Assembly (NCBI RefSeq): GCF_001552155.1
Contig: NZ_BCQQ01000037.1
Coordinates: forward strand, 1-53,429
Direction: 5' to 3'
Length of the DNA stretch: 53,429 nt
Origin: Actinomadura formosensis NBRC 14204
Lineage (GTDB): Bacteria; Actinomycetota; Actinomycetes; Streptosporangiales; Streptosporangiaceae
The position numbers were made by a program, and so were the translations under genes. Within the stretch, counting starts at the first letter, position 1. Every line of letters begins with the position of its first letter. The notes below the pieces were generated by a model. That model was not told the origin of the DNA and searched no databases. It worked only from the letters and a program-made list of their open reading frames with translations. This document shows, one piece after another, positions 1 to 8,019 of the stretch.

Positions 1-160
1 GCTCATGATCAGCTTCGGTAGGAGTATCGCCCGCCGGTCCACCGGGGTCCGAGCCCGTTATGAGATCGTCATGGCCCGGAAGACGGCCGGACCAGCGCGT
101 TGCCCGGGCGCCCGGAGGCCTATGCTCGATGGTGGTGACGATGCCGTCAGGAGGCTGCAC

Positions 161-550
161 ATGCGGACGTTGTTGAACGTCATCTGGCTGGTGCTGGCGG
201 GGTTCTGGATGGCGCTGAGCTACGTGGTCGCCGGAATCATCTGCTGCGTCCTCATCATCACGATCCCGTTCGGCATCGCCGCGTTCCGCATCGCGGGGTT
301 CGCGCTGTGGCCGTTCGGCCGGATGGCCGTCCCCAAACGGAACGCGGGCGTGGGCTCGCTCATCGGGAACATCATCTGGATCATCGTCGCCGGCTGGTGG
401 CTGGCCCTCGGCCACCTGGTCACCGGCGTCCTGCTCTGCCTCACGATCATCGGTATCCCGTTCGGCATCGCCAACTTCAAGCTGATCCCGATCTCCCTGG
501 CCCCGCTCGGCCACGAGATCGTCCCGGCAGGAGACTCCTCGATCTTCTGA
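161..550 (+). CDS. YccF domain membrane protein
   Basis: A 129-residue integral membrane protein of the YccF family, whose function is not established. It is built from two similar halves, each a hydrophobic segment followed by an IPFGIA motif (residues 35-40 and 99-104) and a conserved xPLG/WPFG end, so the internal duplication typical of the family is visible. The ATG at 161 is chosen over the ATG at 5 because AGGAGG lies at 149-154 with correct spacing and homology begins there. A possible promoter (TTGCCC at 100-105, TATGCT at 121-126) precedes it. It is monocistronic and converges on purC, sharing a hairpin terminator with it. Confidence 0.88.
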   Translation: MRTLLNVIWLVLAGFWMALSYVVAGIICCVLIITIPFGIAAFRIAGFALWPFGRMAVPKRNAGVGSLIGNIIWIIVAGWWLALGHLVTGVLLCLTIIGIPFGIANFKLIPISLAPLGHEIVPAGDSSIF

Positions 551-568
551 ACCGGGCCTTCTGAACTG

Positions 569-590
569 GGCCGGGACATGCGTCCCGGCC
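569..590. terminator. Bidirectional terminator hairpin between yccF-like gene and purC
   Basis: Perfect 9-bp inverted repeat (GGCCGGGAC / GTCCCGGCC) with a 4-base loop in the 44-bp gap between two convergent genes. There is no U-tract, as is common in actinomycetes, so it may stop transcription from either side. Confidence 0.7.
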
Positions 591-594
591 GTGG

Positions 595-1428
595 TCAGGA
601 CGTCCAGGTGCGGCCGGTGAGGCGTTCGTAGACCTCGATGTAGCGGGCGCGGGTGGCGTCCACGACGTCCTGGGGGACGGCGGGGCCGGGCGGGGTGCGG
701 TCCCAGTCGAGGGTGCTGCTCCAGTCGCGGACGAACTGCTTGTCCAAAGAGTGCTGGGGGCGGCCCGGCTCCCACGCGTCGGCGGGCCAGAAGCGGGACG
801 AGTCGGGCGTCAGGACCTCGTCGCCCAGGACGAGGGTGCCGTCGGCGGCGCGGCCGAACTCCAGCTTGGTGTCGGCGATGATGATGCCGCGCTCGGCGGC
901 CAGGGCGGCGCCGCGCTCGTAGATCTCCAGGGTGACGTCCTTGAGCCGGGCCGCGGTGTCCGCGCCGATCTCGTTCACGACGTCGGCGTAGGTGATGAAC
1001 TCGTCGTGGCCCTCGGTGGCCTTGGTGGTCGGGGTGAAGATCGGCTCCGGGAGCCTGGACGCGTCGACCAGCCCGCCCGGCAGCGTGATCCCGGACACGG
1101 TGCCGTTCTTCTCGTACTCCTTGAGGCCGAGGCCGGTGAGGTAGCCGCGGGCGATCCACTCGACGGGGAGCATGGTGAGACGGCGGCAGCGGATGGCGCG
1201 CCCGGCCCACTCGTCCGGGACGTCCGTCGCCGACACGACGTGGTTCGGGATGATGCCGGCGAGCTGCTCGAACCACCACAGGGACAGCTGCGTCAGGATC
1301 TTGCCCTTGTCGGGGACCGGCGTCGGCAGGACGACGTCGTAGACGCTCACCCGGTCGGACGCCACGAGGATCAGCTCGTCCCCGTCCGCGTAGACGTCCC
1401 TGACCTTCCCCCGGTGGATCAGCTCCAT
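595..1428 (-). CDS. purC: SAICAR synthetase (phosphoribosylaminoimidazole-succinocarboxamide synthase)
   Basis: Joins CAIR with aspartate in an ATP-dependent step to form SAICAR in cytosolic de novo purine synthesis. The 277-residue protein has normal length for the actinobacterial form. It shows the N-terminal GKVRDVY nucleotide-binding strand (7-13), the first family signature around residues 87-100, and the second signature DTKLEFG (186-192) followed by DEVLTPDSSRFW. The ATG at 1428 is preceded by GAGGAG. No other pur gene is adjacent in the window. It is divergent from the MgtC-like gene, so both promoters should lie in 1429-1576. Confidence 0.96.
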   Translation of the reverse strand: MELIHRGKVRDVYADGDELILVASDRVSVYDVVLPTPVPDKGKILTQLSLWWFEQLAGIIPNHVVSATDVPDEWAGRAIRCRRLTMLPVEWIARGYLTGLGLKEYEKNGTVSGITLPGGLVDASRLPEPIFTPTTKATEGHDEFITYADVVNEIGADTAARLKDVTLEIYERGAALAAERGIIIADTKLEFGRAADGTLVLGDEVLTPDSSRFWPADAWEPGRPQHSLDKQFVRDWSSTLDWDRTPPGPAVPQDVVDATRARYIEVYERLTGRTWTS

Positions 1429-1576
1429 GACTCCATGCTCCTCGCCTCACAACCCTGCCGGTAGGAGTCTGGCACAGCGGCCCTCCGCCGCCCGCGGCGG
1501 CACCGGCCCATGGGTGCCCCCGGGCGGTCTTCGCGTGCGCGGCTTGTGGGGCGGAGCGGGCGGGTAGACACAAAAG

Positions 1577-2353
1577 GTGATCGACCTGCCGACAGGTCAG
1601 GGGCTCGTCCAGATCGGCGAACTGCTCCTGGCGATGGTGCTGTCGGCCCTCATCGGCCTGGAGCGGGGGCTGCGCAACAAGAGCGCGGGCCTGCGCACGC
1701 ACACCCTCGTCGGTGTCGGCGCCGCCCTGTTCATGATGGTCGGCAAGTACGGGTTCCAGGACGTTCCGGGGACCACCTCGCTCGATCCGTCCCGGGTGGC
1801 GTCGCAGATCGTGTCCGGCATCGGGTTCATCGGCGGCGGGGTGATCTTCGTCCGGCGGGACGCGGTGCGCGGGCTGACGACCGCCGCGGTCGTGTGGGTC
1901 ACCGCGGCGGTCGGCATGGCGGCGGGCGCCGGGCTGCCGATCCTGGCGGTCGCGGTCACCGCCGTCCACTTCTTCATCGTGTACGGGCTCAGTTCGCTGT
2001 CGCACCAGTTGCCGCTGCACCGCTTCGGCCCGCCGGAGCTGGCACGGTTGCGGCTCGTCTACCGGGACGGGCGGGGGGCGCTGCGGCATGTCCTGATGGA
2101 GTGCACGCAGCGCGGGTTCGTGATCCTGGAGGTCCACGTCGACCGCGACTACCTGCCGGACGACTCCGACCGCGGCCGGGACGAGCGGCGCGACCGGCGC
2201 GAACCGCCCGAAAGACGGCGCCCCGGCAACGCGGTGGTGTCGCTGGTGCTGGAGGGCGCGGGCTCGGTCCACGACCTCACCGCGCGCCTCAGCGAACTGG
2301 AGGACGTCGTCGGCGTCAGGGTCGGCTCCGACCTGGGGGACGACACCCAGTGA
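1577..2353 (+). CDS. MgtC/SapB family membrane protein
   Basis: A 258-residue MgtC/SapB-type protein. Members are inner-membrane proteins linked to Mg2+ limitation and, in pathogens, to control of the F-type ATP synthase; this copy's role is unknown. The N-terminal half carries the family hallmark [16 protein letters not shown] (27-42), then hydrophobic helices with the glycine-rich GIGFIGGG segment. The C-terminal ~100 residues form a soluble ACT-like regulatory domain interrupted by a highly charged Arg/Asp/Glu insert (about residues 195-220). GTG at 1577 is used because the first helix starts at once; no clear Shine-Dalgarno sequence precedes it, so a short leader or leaderless mRNA is possible. 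Confidence 0.88.
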   Translation: MIDLPTGQGLVQIGELLLAMVLSALIGLERGLRNKSAGLRTHTLVGVGAALFMMVGKYGFQDVPGTTSLDPSRVASQIVSGIGFIGGGVIFVRRDAVRGLTTAAVVWVTAAVGMAAGAGLPILAVAVTAVHFFIVYGLSSLSHQLPLHRFGPPELARLRLVYRDGRGALRHVLMECTQRGFVILEVHVDRDYLPDDSDRGRDERRDRREPPERRRPGNAVVSLVLEGAGSVHDLTARLSELEDVVGVRVGSDLGDDTQ

Positions 2354-2400
2354 GCCGCTCGGGAACCCCGGTCGGGGGGCTGGAGCCGTCGTCCTCACGG

Positions 2401-2430
2401 GTGGGGCGGCCCCGCGCGGGGCCGCCCCAC
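2401..2430. terminator. Strong terminator hairpin between MgtC-like and hemerythrin-like genes
   Basis: Perfect 14-bp inverted repeat (GTGGGGCGGCCCCG and its complement) with a 2-base loop, between two convergent genes. It probably acts in both directions. Confidence 0.8.
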
Positions 2431-2456
2431 CGTGGTCGTTTCAGCCGCGGGCCGTT

Positions 2457-3008
2457 TCAGCCGCGCGCCTTGCCGATGGCGTCGCGGACACGGTCGGCGA
2501 TGGCGGCCATCGGGCCGAGCACGACGTTCTTGGTCGGCGACTCCACCCCCGGATGCGGGTGGGTCGGGGCGACCGCCTCCGCGGCCCGGAACGCCTTGGC
2601 CATGCCGCGCAGCTGCTCGGGCGTGGCGTTCTTCCGGATGTCGGGGAACTCCTTCTTCTCCTCATTGGTGGCGTGCGCTTCCAGGTCCTTGTGGAAGTCG
2701 GAGAACGTTTCCTGGAAATCCGCGGAGTCGAGGTCCATCTTCTCCAGATCCGACAGGATGCTCTTGGCCTTGTTCTCCTCCTCCAGCCGGTCGTCCACCA
2801 CATGGGAGCGGTCGCCCATGGCGCGGCGGGCGAACGGGTGGACGATCTCCTCCTCGGCGGTCTCGTGCACGGCGAGGAGCTCACGCAGCCGGTCGAAGGC
2901 GTCCTTGCGGACCTGACCGCTGTTCTCCTCGACGTTCGACGCCAGCCGGCGGATCTCATCGTGCTGCGAAAGCAGCAGGTCGATAACGTTCTCTGCCGTC
3001 TCGGGCAT
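2457..3008 (-). CDS. Hemerythrin-like HHE domain protein
   Basis: A 183-residue four-helix protein with hemerythrin-type candidate iron ligands: H16, H48 with E52, H57, H106, H112 with E116. HHE proteins bind a diiron centre and act in O2/NO or iron sensing or in oxidative-stress defence; which applies here cannot be told. The C-terminal ~60 residues are a poorly conserved extension. The ATG at 3008 is preferred over 3014 because GAGGGGG sits six bases upstream of it. Curiously, a 13-bp direct repeat (2437-2449 and 2453-2465) spans the stop codon. The gene is divergent from the LAL regulator. Confidence 0.87.
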   Translation of the reverse strand: MPETAENVIDLLLSQHDEIRRLASNVEENSGQVRKDAFDRLRELLAVHETAEEEIVHPFARRAMGDRSHVVDDRLEEENKAKSILSDLEKMDLDSADFQETFSDFHKDLEAHATNEEKKEFPDIRKNATPEQLRGMAKAFRAAEAVAPTHPHPGVESPTKNVVLGPMAAIADRVRDAIGKARG

Positions 3009-3104
3009 GGTCATCCCCCTCATGAATGCTCGAACCGAGGCGATACCCGGGGGACGGGCTTCAACCCTCCGGGGCGTCCGGGAGGCCCGAGTAGGGTGAA
3101 CGCC

Positions 3105-5786
3105 ATGCTGTACGGGCGGGATGGGGAGCTGGCCGAACTCGACCGGCTTCTCGGCCGGGCCCGCGCCGGGCGCAGCGGCGTCCTCGTCGTGCGCGGCGAG
3201 GCGGGGATCGGCAAGTCGGCCCTGCTCGACCATGCCGCGGCGGCGGCCGGTGACATGCGGGTGCTGCGCGGGACGGGCGTCGAATACGAGAGCGGCATGC
3301 CGTACGCGGGCCTCCACCTGCTGCTCGGCCGGCATCTGGACCGGGCCGAGAGCCTGCCGCCGCCGCAGGCGCAGGCGTTGTACGCGGCCCTCAACAGGTG
3401 CGGAACCCCGGGAGCCGGCGACCGGTTCCTGGTGGGGCTCGCCGTGCTGACCCTGCTGTCCGACCTCGCGGACGAGCGCCCGCTGCTGTGCGTCGTGGAC
3501 GACGCCCACTGGGTGGACGGGCCGTCCGCCGAGGCGCTGCTGTTCGCCGCGCGCCGGCTGAACGCCGAGCCCATCGCGATCATCTTCGCGGCCCGCGACG
3601 GGGACGCCCCCGAGTTCGCCGCGCCCGGCCTTCCCGAGCTGCGCCTTCGCGGGCTCGACCGCGACACGGCCGCCGCGCTCCTCGCCCAGCACGCCCCCGG
3701 CCTGCCCGAGCACGCCAGGCAGGAGGTCCTGGCCGCCGCGATGGGCAACCCGCTCGCGCTCCTCGAACTGCCGGGACAGGACGGCCAGGGAACCTCGTCG
3801 GCGTACGAGCGCATCCGGCGGTCGTTCGCCGCGAAGATCGCCGAGCTGCCGGAGCCGGCCCGGCGGCTGGTCCTGCTGGTCGCGGCGGACGATCTCGGCG
3901 GCACCGGGGTGATCATGGCGGCGGCGGCCCGGCTCGGCGCGTCCGTCGACGACCTCGCGCCCGCCGAACGCCTGGGCCTGCTGCGCAGCACGGGCGACGG
4001 GCGGCTTGAGGTGCGGCATCCGCTGATCCGCACCGCCGCCGTCGGGGACGCGCCGCTCAGCGACCGGCTGGCGGTGCACGACGCGCTCGCCGGCGCCTAC
4101 CTGGAGCGCGGCGACGCCTGCCATCACGCCTGGCATCTGGCCCGCTCGGTGCCGGGGCCGGACGAGCGGGTCGCGGCCGTCCTGGAGAAGACCGCCGAGG
4201 CCGAGCGGGAGACGGGCGGGCATGCCTCCGTCGCCGCGATGTACGAGACGGCCGCCGGCCTCAGCCCGGACCGGGCGGACCGGGGCCGGCGGCTGGCCGC
4301 CGCGGCGCGGGCGTCCGCCGACGCCGGGCTGCCCGAGCGGGCGATCGAGCTGGCGGCCCGCGCGGAGGCCGACCTGCCCGACCCGGTGGCGCGGGCCGGG
4401 CTGACGCTGATCCGGGCCTCCCTCGCCGACGAGCAGGACCGGACGCGCGACGCCTACCGGCTGTTCGCCGAGACGGCCGCGTCGGTCGCCGAGCTCGATC
4501 CGCGCACGTCCGGCTACCTGTACTTCCAGGCCGCGTCCGCCGCCGCCAACGCCGGGGACTTCGGCGCCGTGGCCGGCATCGCCGCCGAAGGCGCCCGGCT
4601 CGGCGTGCCGAACGCGCACCATCTGCGCGCGCTGAACCGCGTGTTCGCCGGGCAGAACGCGCTCGCGGACGACGGTGATCTGGCGGCGGGCGTCACGGCG
4701 CTGCGCGAGCTGATGGACGGGATGGGCGCCTGCTACGGGCCGCGCGACCGGGTGCGCGCCGGAACGTGGCACCTCGTGCTCGGGGACGTTCCGGGCGCGG
4801 CGGAGGTCGCCGCCGAACTGGAGCGGCGGTTGCGGGAGCAGGGCGCGATCGGGCTGCTCGCGCCCGTGCTGATGCTCCGCTCCCGGACCGACCTCCTCCT
4901 CGGACGCCATCGCGACGCGCTCACCGCCGCGACGGAGGGCCTGCGGATCGCCGCCGACACCGGGCAGCACCGCATCCGCGTCCATCTGGACACCGTGCTG
5001 GCGCAGCTCGCCGCGATCCAGGGTGACGAAGAGCGCTGCTTCGCGCTGACGGAGGAGGCGCTGGCACGTAACGTCCCGCCGGGCAACGTGCACGCCGCGG
5101 CGGCCCGGAGCCTGCTCGACCTGGGGCTCGGACGGCACGAGGCCGCCCTCGAACGCCTGGCGGAGGTCGTCGCCGGGCCGAGCAGGGTGGGCGTCATGTC
5201 CGCGCTGCCCGACCTGGTCGAAGCGGCCGTCCGGTCGGGCGTCCCAGAGCGCGTGCGGGACGCCGCCGACTGGTTCGGCGCGTGGGCGTCGCAGGTGCGG
5301 CAACCCTGGGCGGAGGCCGTCGCGCTGCGCTGTGCCGCGCTTCTCGACCCGTCCGAATCGTCGTACGAACGCGCCCTGGACCTGCACCGCGAGGGCGGGC
5401 CACCGTTCGAACGGGCCCGCACCGAGCTGCTCTACGGCGAGTTCCTCCGCAGGTCGCACCGCCGGAACGGGGCCCGTGCGCGGCTGCGCGCGGCCCTGGA
5501 GGCGTTCGAGCGGCTGGAGGCGACCCCGTGGGCCGAACGCGCCCGCGGCGAACTGCGCGCCGCCGGCGAAAGCCGCCCCGGCGCCGCCCCGCCCGCCGAT
5601 CTCGCCGCCCGCCTCACCCCGCAGGAGCTCCAGGTCGTCCGGCTGGCGGCGACGGGCCTCAGCAACCGCGAGATCGGCGCGCAGCTCTTCCTCAGCCCCC
5701 GGACCGTCGGCTACCACCTGTACAAGGCGTATCCGAAACTGGGCGTCACGGCCCGCACCGAACTCGCCCGCCTGGACCTCTCCTGA
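3105..5786 (+). CDS. LAL-type LuxR family transcriptional regulator with AAA/NACHT-like ATPase domain
   Basis: An 893-residue large ATP-binding LuxR regulator (MalT/LAL type). Domains in order: P-loop ATPase with Walker A GEAGIGKS (31-38) and Walker B LLCVVDDAHW (127-136); a long helical TPR-like sensor region (about 300-800); and a C-terminal LuxR helix-turn-helix (837-893, LTPQELQVVRLAATGLSNRE). Such proteins are ATP-dependent activators of secondary metabolism or sugar use, but the target is unknown. ATG 3105 fits the start of the conserved GRDxEL motif, with a weak AGGG upstream. It is transcribed alone, converging on the histidine kinase. Confidence 0.92.
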   Translation: MLYGRDGELAELDRLLGRARAGRSGVLVVRGEAGIGKSALLDHAAAAAGDMRVLRGTGVEYESGMPYAGLHLLLGRHLDRAESLPPPQAQALYAALNRCGTPGAGDRFLVGLAVLTLLSDLADERPLLCVVDDAHWVDGPSAEALLFAARRLNAEPIAIIFAARDGDAPEFAAPGLPELRLRGLDRDTAAALLAQHAPGLPEHARQEVLAAAMGNPLALLELPGQDGQGTSSAYERIRRSFAAKIAELPEPARRLVLLVAADDLGGTGVIMAAAARLGASVDDLAPAERLGLLRSTGDGRLEVRHPLIRTAAVGDAPLSDRLAVHDALAGAYLERGDACHHAWHLARSVPGPDERVAAVLEKTAEAERETGGHASVAAMYETAAGLSPDRADRGRRLAAAARASADAGLPERAIELAARAEADLPDPVARAGLTLIRASLADEQDRTRDAYRLFAETAASVAELDPRTSGYLYFQAASAAANAGDFGAVAGIAAEGARLGVPNAHHLRALNRVFAGQNALADDGDLAAGVTALRELMDGMGACYGPRDRVRAGTWHLVLGDVPGAAEVAAELERRLREQGAIGLLAPVLMLRSRTDLLLGRHRDALTAATEGLRIAADTGQHRIRVHLDTVLAQLAAIQGDEERCFALTEEALARNVPPGNVHAAAARSLLDLGLGRHEAALERLAEVVAGPSRVGVMSALPDLVEAAVRSGVPERVRDAADWFGAWASQVRQPWAEAVALRCAALLDPSESSYERALDLHREGGPPFERARTELLYGEFLRRSHRRNGARARLRAALEAFERLEATPWAERARGELRAAGESRPGAAPPADLAARLTPQELQVVRLAATGLSNREIGAQLFLSPRTVGYHLYKAYPKLGVTARTELARLDLS

Positions 5787-5842
5787 CGGACGCGTTCGGC
5801 GAGTCCGGGCACGTCCCCGGCGGCCCGGTGGCGGGCGGTTCG

Positions 5843-7216
5843 TCAGGTGAGGGGGAGGCGGAGGACGAAGCGGGCGCCGCGGGGACTGCCGGCCAGCCGG
5901 AGGGTGCCGCCGTAGATCTCGGCTATCTCGCGGGCTATGGGGAGGCCCAGGCCGGTGCCGTGGGGGTCGCGGGCGCGGGATTCGGGAAGGCGGGAGAAGC
6001 GTTCGAAGACGCGTTCGCGGAACTCGTCGGGGATGCCGGACCCGTCGTCCAGGACCTCCAGGACGGCGTCGCCGCCGTCGCGGGCGACGGTCACCCGGAT
6101 GCGCGACTCGGCGTGCCGTTCGGCGTTGTGGAGGAGGTTGCCGAGGACGCGGCTCAGCCGCACCTTGTCCGCGGTGACGACCACGCCCGGCTCCAGCCGG
6201 CTGTCGACCGGGACGCGGCCCGCGTACCGGCTCAGCTCGCGGCGGACCAGCCCGGCGAGGTCGACCGGTTCGACGGGTTGCGGGGCGCGGGCGTCGAGCC
6301 GGGACAGTTCCAGCAGGTCGGAGACGATGTCGTTCAGGCGTTGCGCGTCGGCCAGGGCGTTTCGGACCACCGGTTTCCACGGGTAGTCGTCCGGTTCGTC
6401 CAGCACGACCTCCAGCCGCATCTGCAGCCCGGCGATGGGGTTCCGCAGGTCGTGCGAGGCGTCCGAGACGAACCGGCGTTCCCGGTTGGACGCCTCCTCC
6501 AGGCGGGTGAGCGTGGCGTTGACCGTCTCGGCGAGGGTCTGGATCTCACCGGCCGTGCGGGGGACGGCGACCCGCTGGTCCAGGCCGCGGGCGCCGACGT
6601 CGGCGAGTTCGGCGCGGAGCTGGTCGACGGGGACCAGGGCCCGCCCGATCGTGTGCCACGTCCACCAGGCGATCAGGGCGAGGAAGGCGGACAGGAGGAG
6701 GGCGATGCCCAGCGGCAGCACCCACACGTTCAGGAGGTCGGGTAGGGGGGTGGCCGTCATCACCATCACGTTCGGGCCCCACGGTGATGTGCGCAGGCGC
6801 AGCCCGGCGACCCATACGCATTGGTCCAGGAAGGACGGGCAGGTCTTCGCGTCGACGAGCAGGACGCCGGCGGCGAAGTCCGCCCGTGCGAGGGCCGGAC
6901 GCCCCGCGATCGCCGCGTTGGCCGCCTGGACCCGGCCGTCCGGGCTCACGACCTGCACCATGGGGGCCTCGTCCGGCCGGGTGGTGAGGTCCCCGCGGTT
7001 CTTGCCCGAGGTGATCGAGAACGCGATGCGCTCGGTGGTCCGCTCGGTCTTGCGCGCGACCCGGTTCTGCGCCCAGTCCCGCGCGAGCAGCATCAGCAGG
7101 ACGAACACGAGGGTGAGGATCAGCGCCGCCACCGCCGTGGTGGTGACCGTCGCGCGTCCGCGCACCGAGAGCAGCAGGCGCCGCAGCCGGCGGCGGACGC
7201 GGTCCCGCCTCTCCAT
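5843..7216 (-). CDS. Orphan HAMP-containing sensor histidine kinase
   Basis: A 457-residue membrane sensor kinase that autophosphorylates and passes phosphate to a response regulator. Order: transmembrane helix (about 24-45); an extracytoplasmic sensor of ~115 residues containing two Cys (KTCPS, DQCVW) that could form a disulfide; a second helix (164-186); HAMP (190-245); HisKA with phospho-accepting H255 in SDASHDLRNP; HATPase_c with N box (LLHNAERHA) and G1 box (DDGSGIPDE). The start is uncertain: ATG 7216, GTG 7222 and ATG 7285 are in frame; 7216 is preferred because a hairpin terminator occupies 7289-7323. No response regulator gene flanks it, which is unusual. Confidence 0.9.
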   Translation of the reverse strand: MERRDRVRRRLRRLLLSVRGRATVTTTAVAALILTLVFVLLMLLARDWAQNRVARKTERTTERIAFSITSGKNRGDLTTRPDEAPMVQVVSPDGRVQAANAAIAGRPALARADFAAGVLLVDAKTCPSFLDQCVWVAGLRLRTSPWGPNVMVMTATPLPDLLNVWVLPLGIALLLSAFLALIAWWTWHTIGRALVPVDQLRAELADVGARGLDQRVAVPRTAGEIQTLAETVNATLTRLEEASNRERRFVSDASHDLRNPIAGLQMRLEVVLDEPDDYPWKPVVRNALADAQRLNDIVSDLLELSRLDARAPQPVEPVDLAGLVRRELSRYAGRVPVDSRLEPGVVVTADKVRLSRVLGNLLHNAERHAESRIRVTVARDGGDAVLEVLDDGSGIPDEFRERVFERFSRLPESRARDPHGTGLGLPIAREIAEIYGGTLRLAGSPRGARFVLRLPLT

Positions 7217-7288
7217 CGTCACAGCCGGCCCCCGGTCGACACCCTCGGTAGTGATCCATTGCCAAGAGTAGTCGTGCCGCCGCATGTC

Positions 7289-7323
7289 CCGGCCCCGGCC
7301 GCCAAGCGGCGGGCCGGGGCCGG
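7289..7323 (-). terminator. GC-rich hairpin ending the 50-residue protein transcript
   Basis: Arms at 7289-7303 and 7308-7323 pair over ~15 bp with one bulge and a 4-base loop. It lies 12 bp beyond the stop codon of the small gene (minus strand) and just upstream of the kinase, suggesting the two genes are separate transcription units. Confidence 0.6.
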
Positions 7324-7334
7324 GGGGCGGCCGG

Positions 7335-7487
7335 TCAGCGGCCCCGGTTGAGCTGCCGGGTGGGCAGTTGCCGGGCGTTGCGGCGGTGGTTCGCGAAATT
7401 CGCCGACCTGAAGTCGGAGTTATTCCGTTTGCCCTTCTTCTTGGACTTGGTGAAGGGCGCGGATTCGGGGTTGTCAATGGCGCGCAT
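7335..7487 (-). CDS. Small highly basic protein, 50 residues, unknown function
   Basis: A 50-residue protein with 14 Lys/Arg against 3 acidic residues, seven Asn and no Cys; predicted net charge about +11. A lysine block (KSKKKGKR, 14-21) is followed by an Asn/Arg-rich tail ending LNRGR. I do not recognise a family. Support for reality: GGAGGT nine bases upstream of the ATG, a dedicated hairpin terminator just after the stop, and codon composition less GC-rich than its neighbours. It may be a nucleic-acid-binding protein, a peptide precursor or a leader-like product; none of these is shown by sequence. Confidence 0.55.
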   Translation of the reverse strand: MRAIDNPESAPFTKSKKKGKRNNSDFRSANFANHRRNARQLPTRQLNRGR

Positions 7488-7765
7488 GAAGAGAACACCT
7501 CCGGGCGTGTGTGAATCCGGCCGGGAAGGCCGAGGAGAAAGAAAAGACGGGCGCGCGGCAACAACGCAGGTCACATGGCCTGTATGCGATGAAGGGGCGC
7601 CGGTGAAGGAACGGGAGCGGGCCCGCGGCGGTGCCGGGGGCGGCTCAACCGGAGAAGAATCAGAACTCCATGCGTAAGAGTTAGCCATAGCCCTCCGGGC
7701 GATGTCAACCCATTAATCCCGGCCGGCCGCGAACCCGGACGGCGGCGAGTGGAGACACATCGCCG

Positions 7766-7960
7766 GGAGGCTTCATCGGGATTTCTCCGTGGCAACCCCC
7801 GGCTTCGGAAGGCGGCGTGTTCTGTGGGTACCCGTTGTCGATGTCATGGCCGGCGCGCATCCAGCTCGGACGCGTCCACGGCCGCGACGACGCACGTGCG
7901 GTCCGCCGGTACATCCAGCACGAGCCCGCGCCGCCGTACATGGCCGACGAGCCCGCATGA
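7766..7960 (+). pseudogene. C-terminal fragment of a lost gene
   Basis: An open frame with G/C-biased third positions runs from about 7766 to TGA at 7958-7960 but has no usable start and hits a stop at 7688. The translation reads like a genuine protein C-terminus (…GYPLSMSWPARIQLGR… then …VRRYIQHEPAPPY…). The EPAPPY ending recalls the tails of some DJ-1/PfpI-type proteins, but that is only a weak resemblance. Interpreted as the remnant of a gene truncated at its 5' end. Confidence 0.4.
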
Positions 7961-8006
7961 GCGGAAAGAACATTTCGCCATACCAGTAGTGATCTTTGCT
8001 TGTAGG

Positions 8007-8012
8007 CATAAT
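8007..8012 (+). promoter_or_regulatory. Candidate -10 box for a leaderless transcript
   Basis: CATAAT ends seven bases before the GTG at 8020, where transcription would be expected to begin. No Shine-Dalgarno sequence precedes the gene, which supports a leaderless mRNA. No good -35 is visible. Confidence 0.4.
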
Positions 8013-8019
8013 CACGCGG

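Noticed and set aside
2457..6380. A 1307-residue open frame on the minus strand across the LAL regulator
   Set aside because: Most of it is the antisense of the LuxR-type gene at 3105-5786; only the last 183 codons (hemerythrin-like protein) are real, with their own ribosome-binding site.
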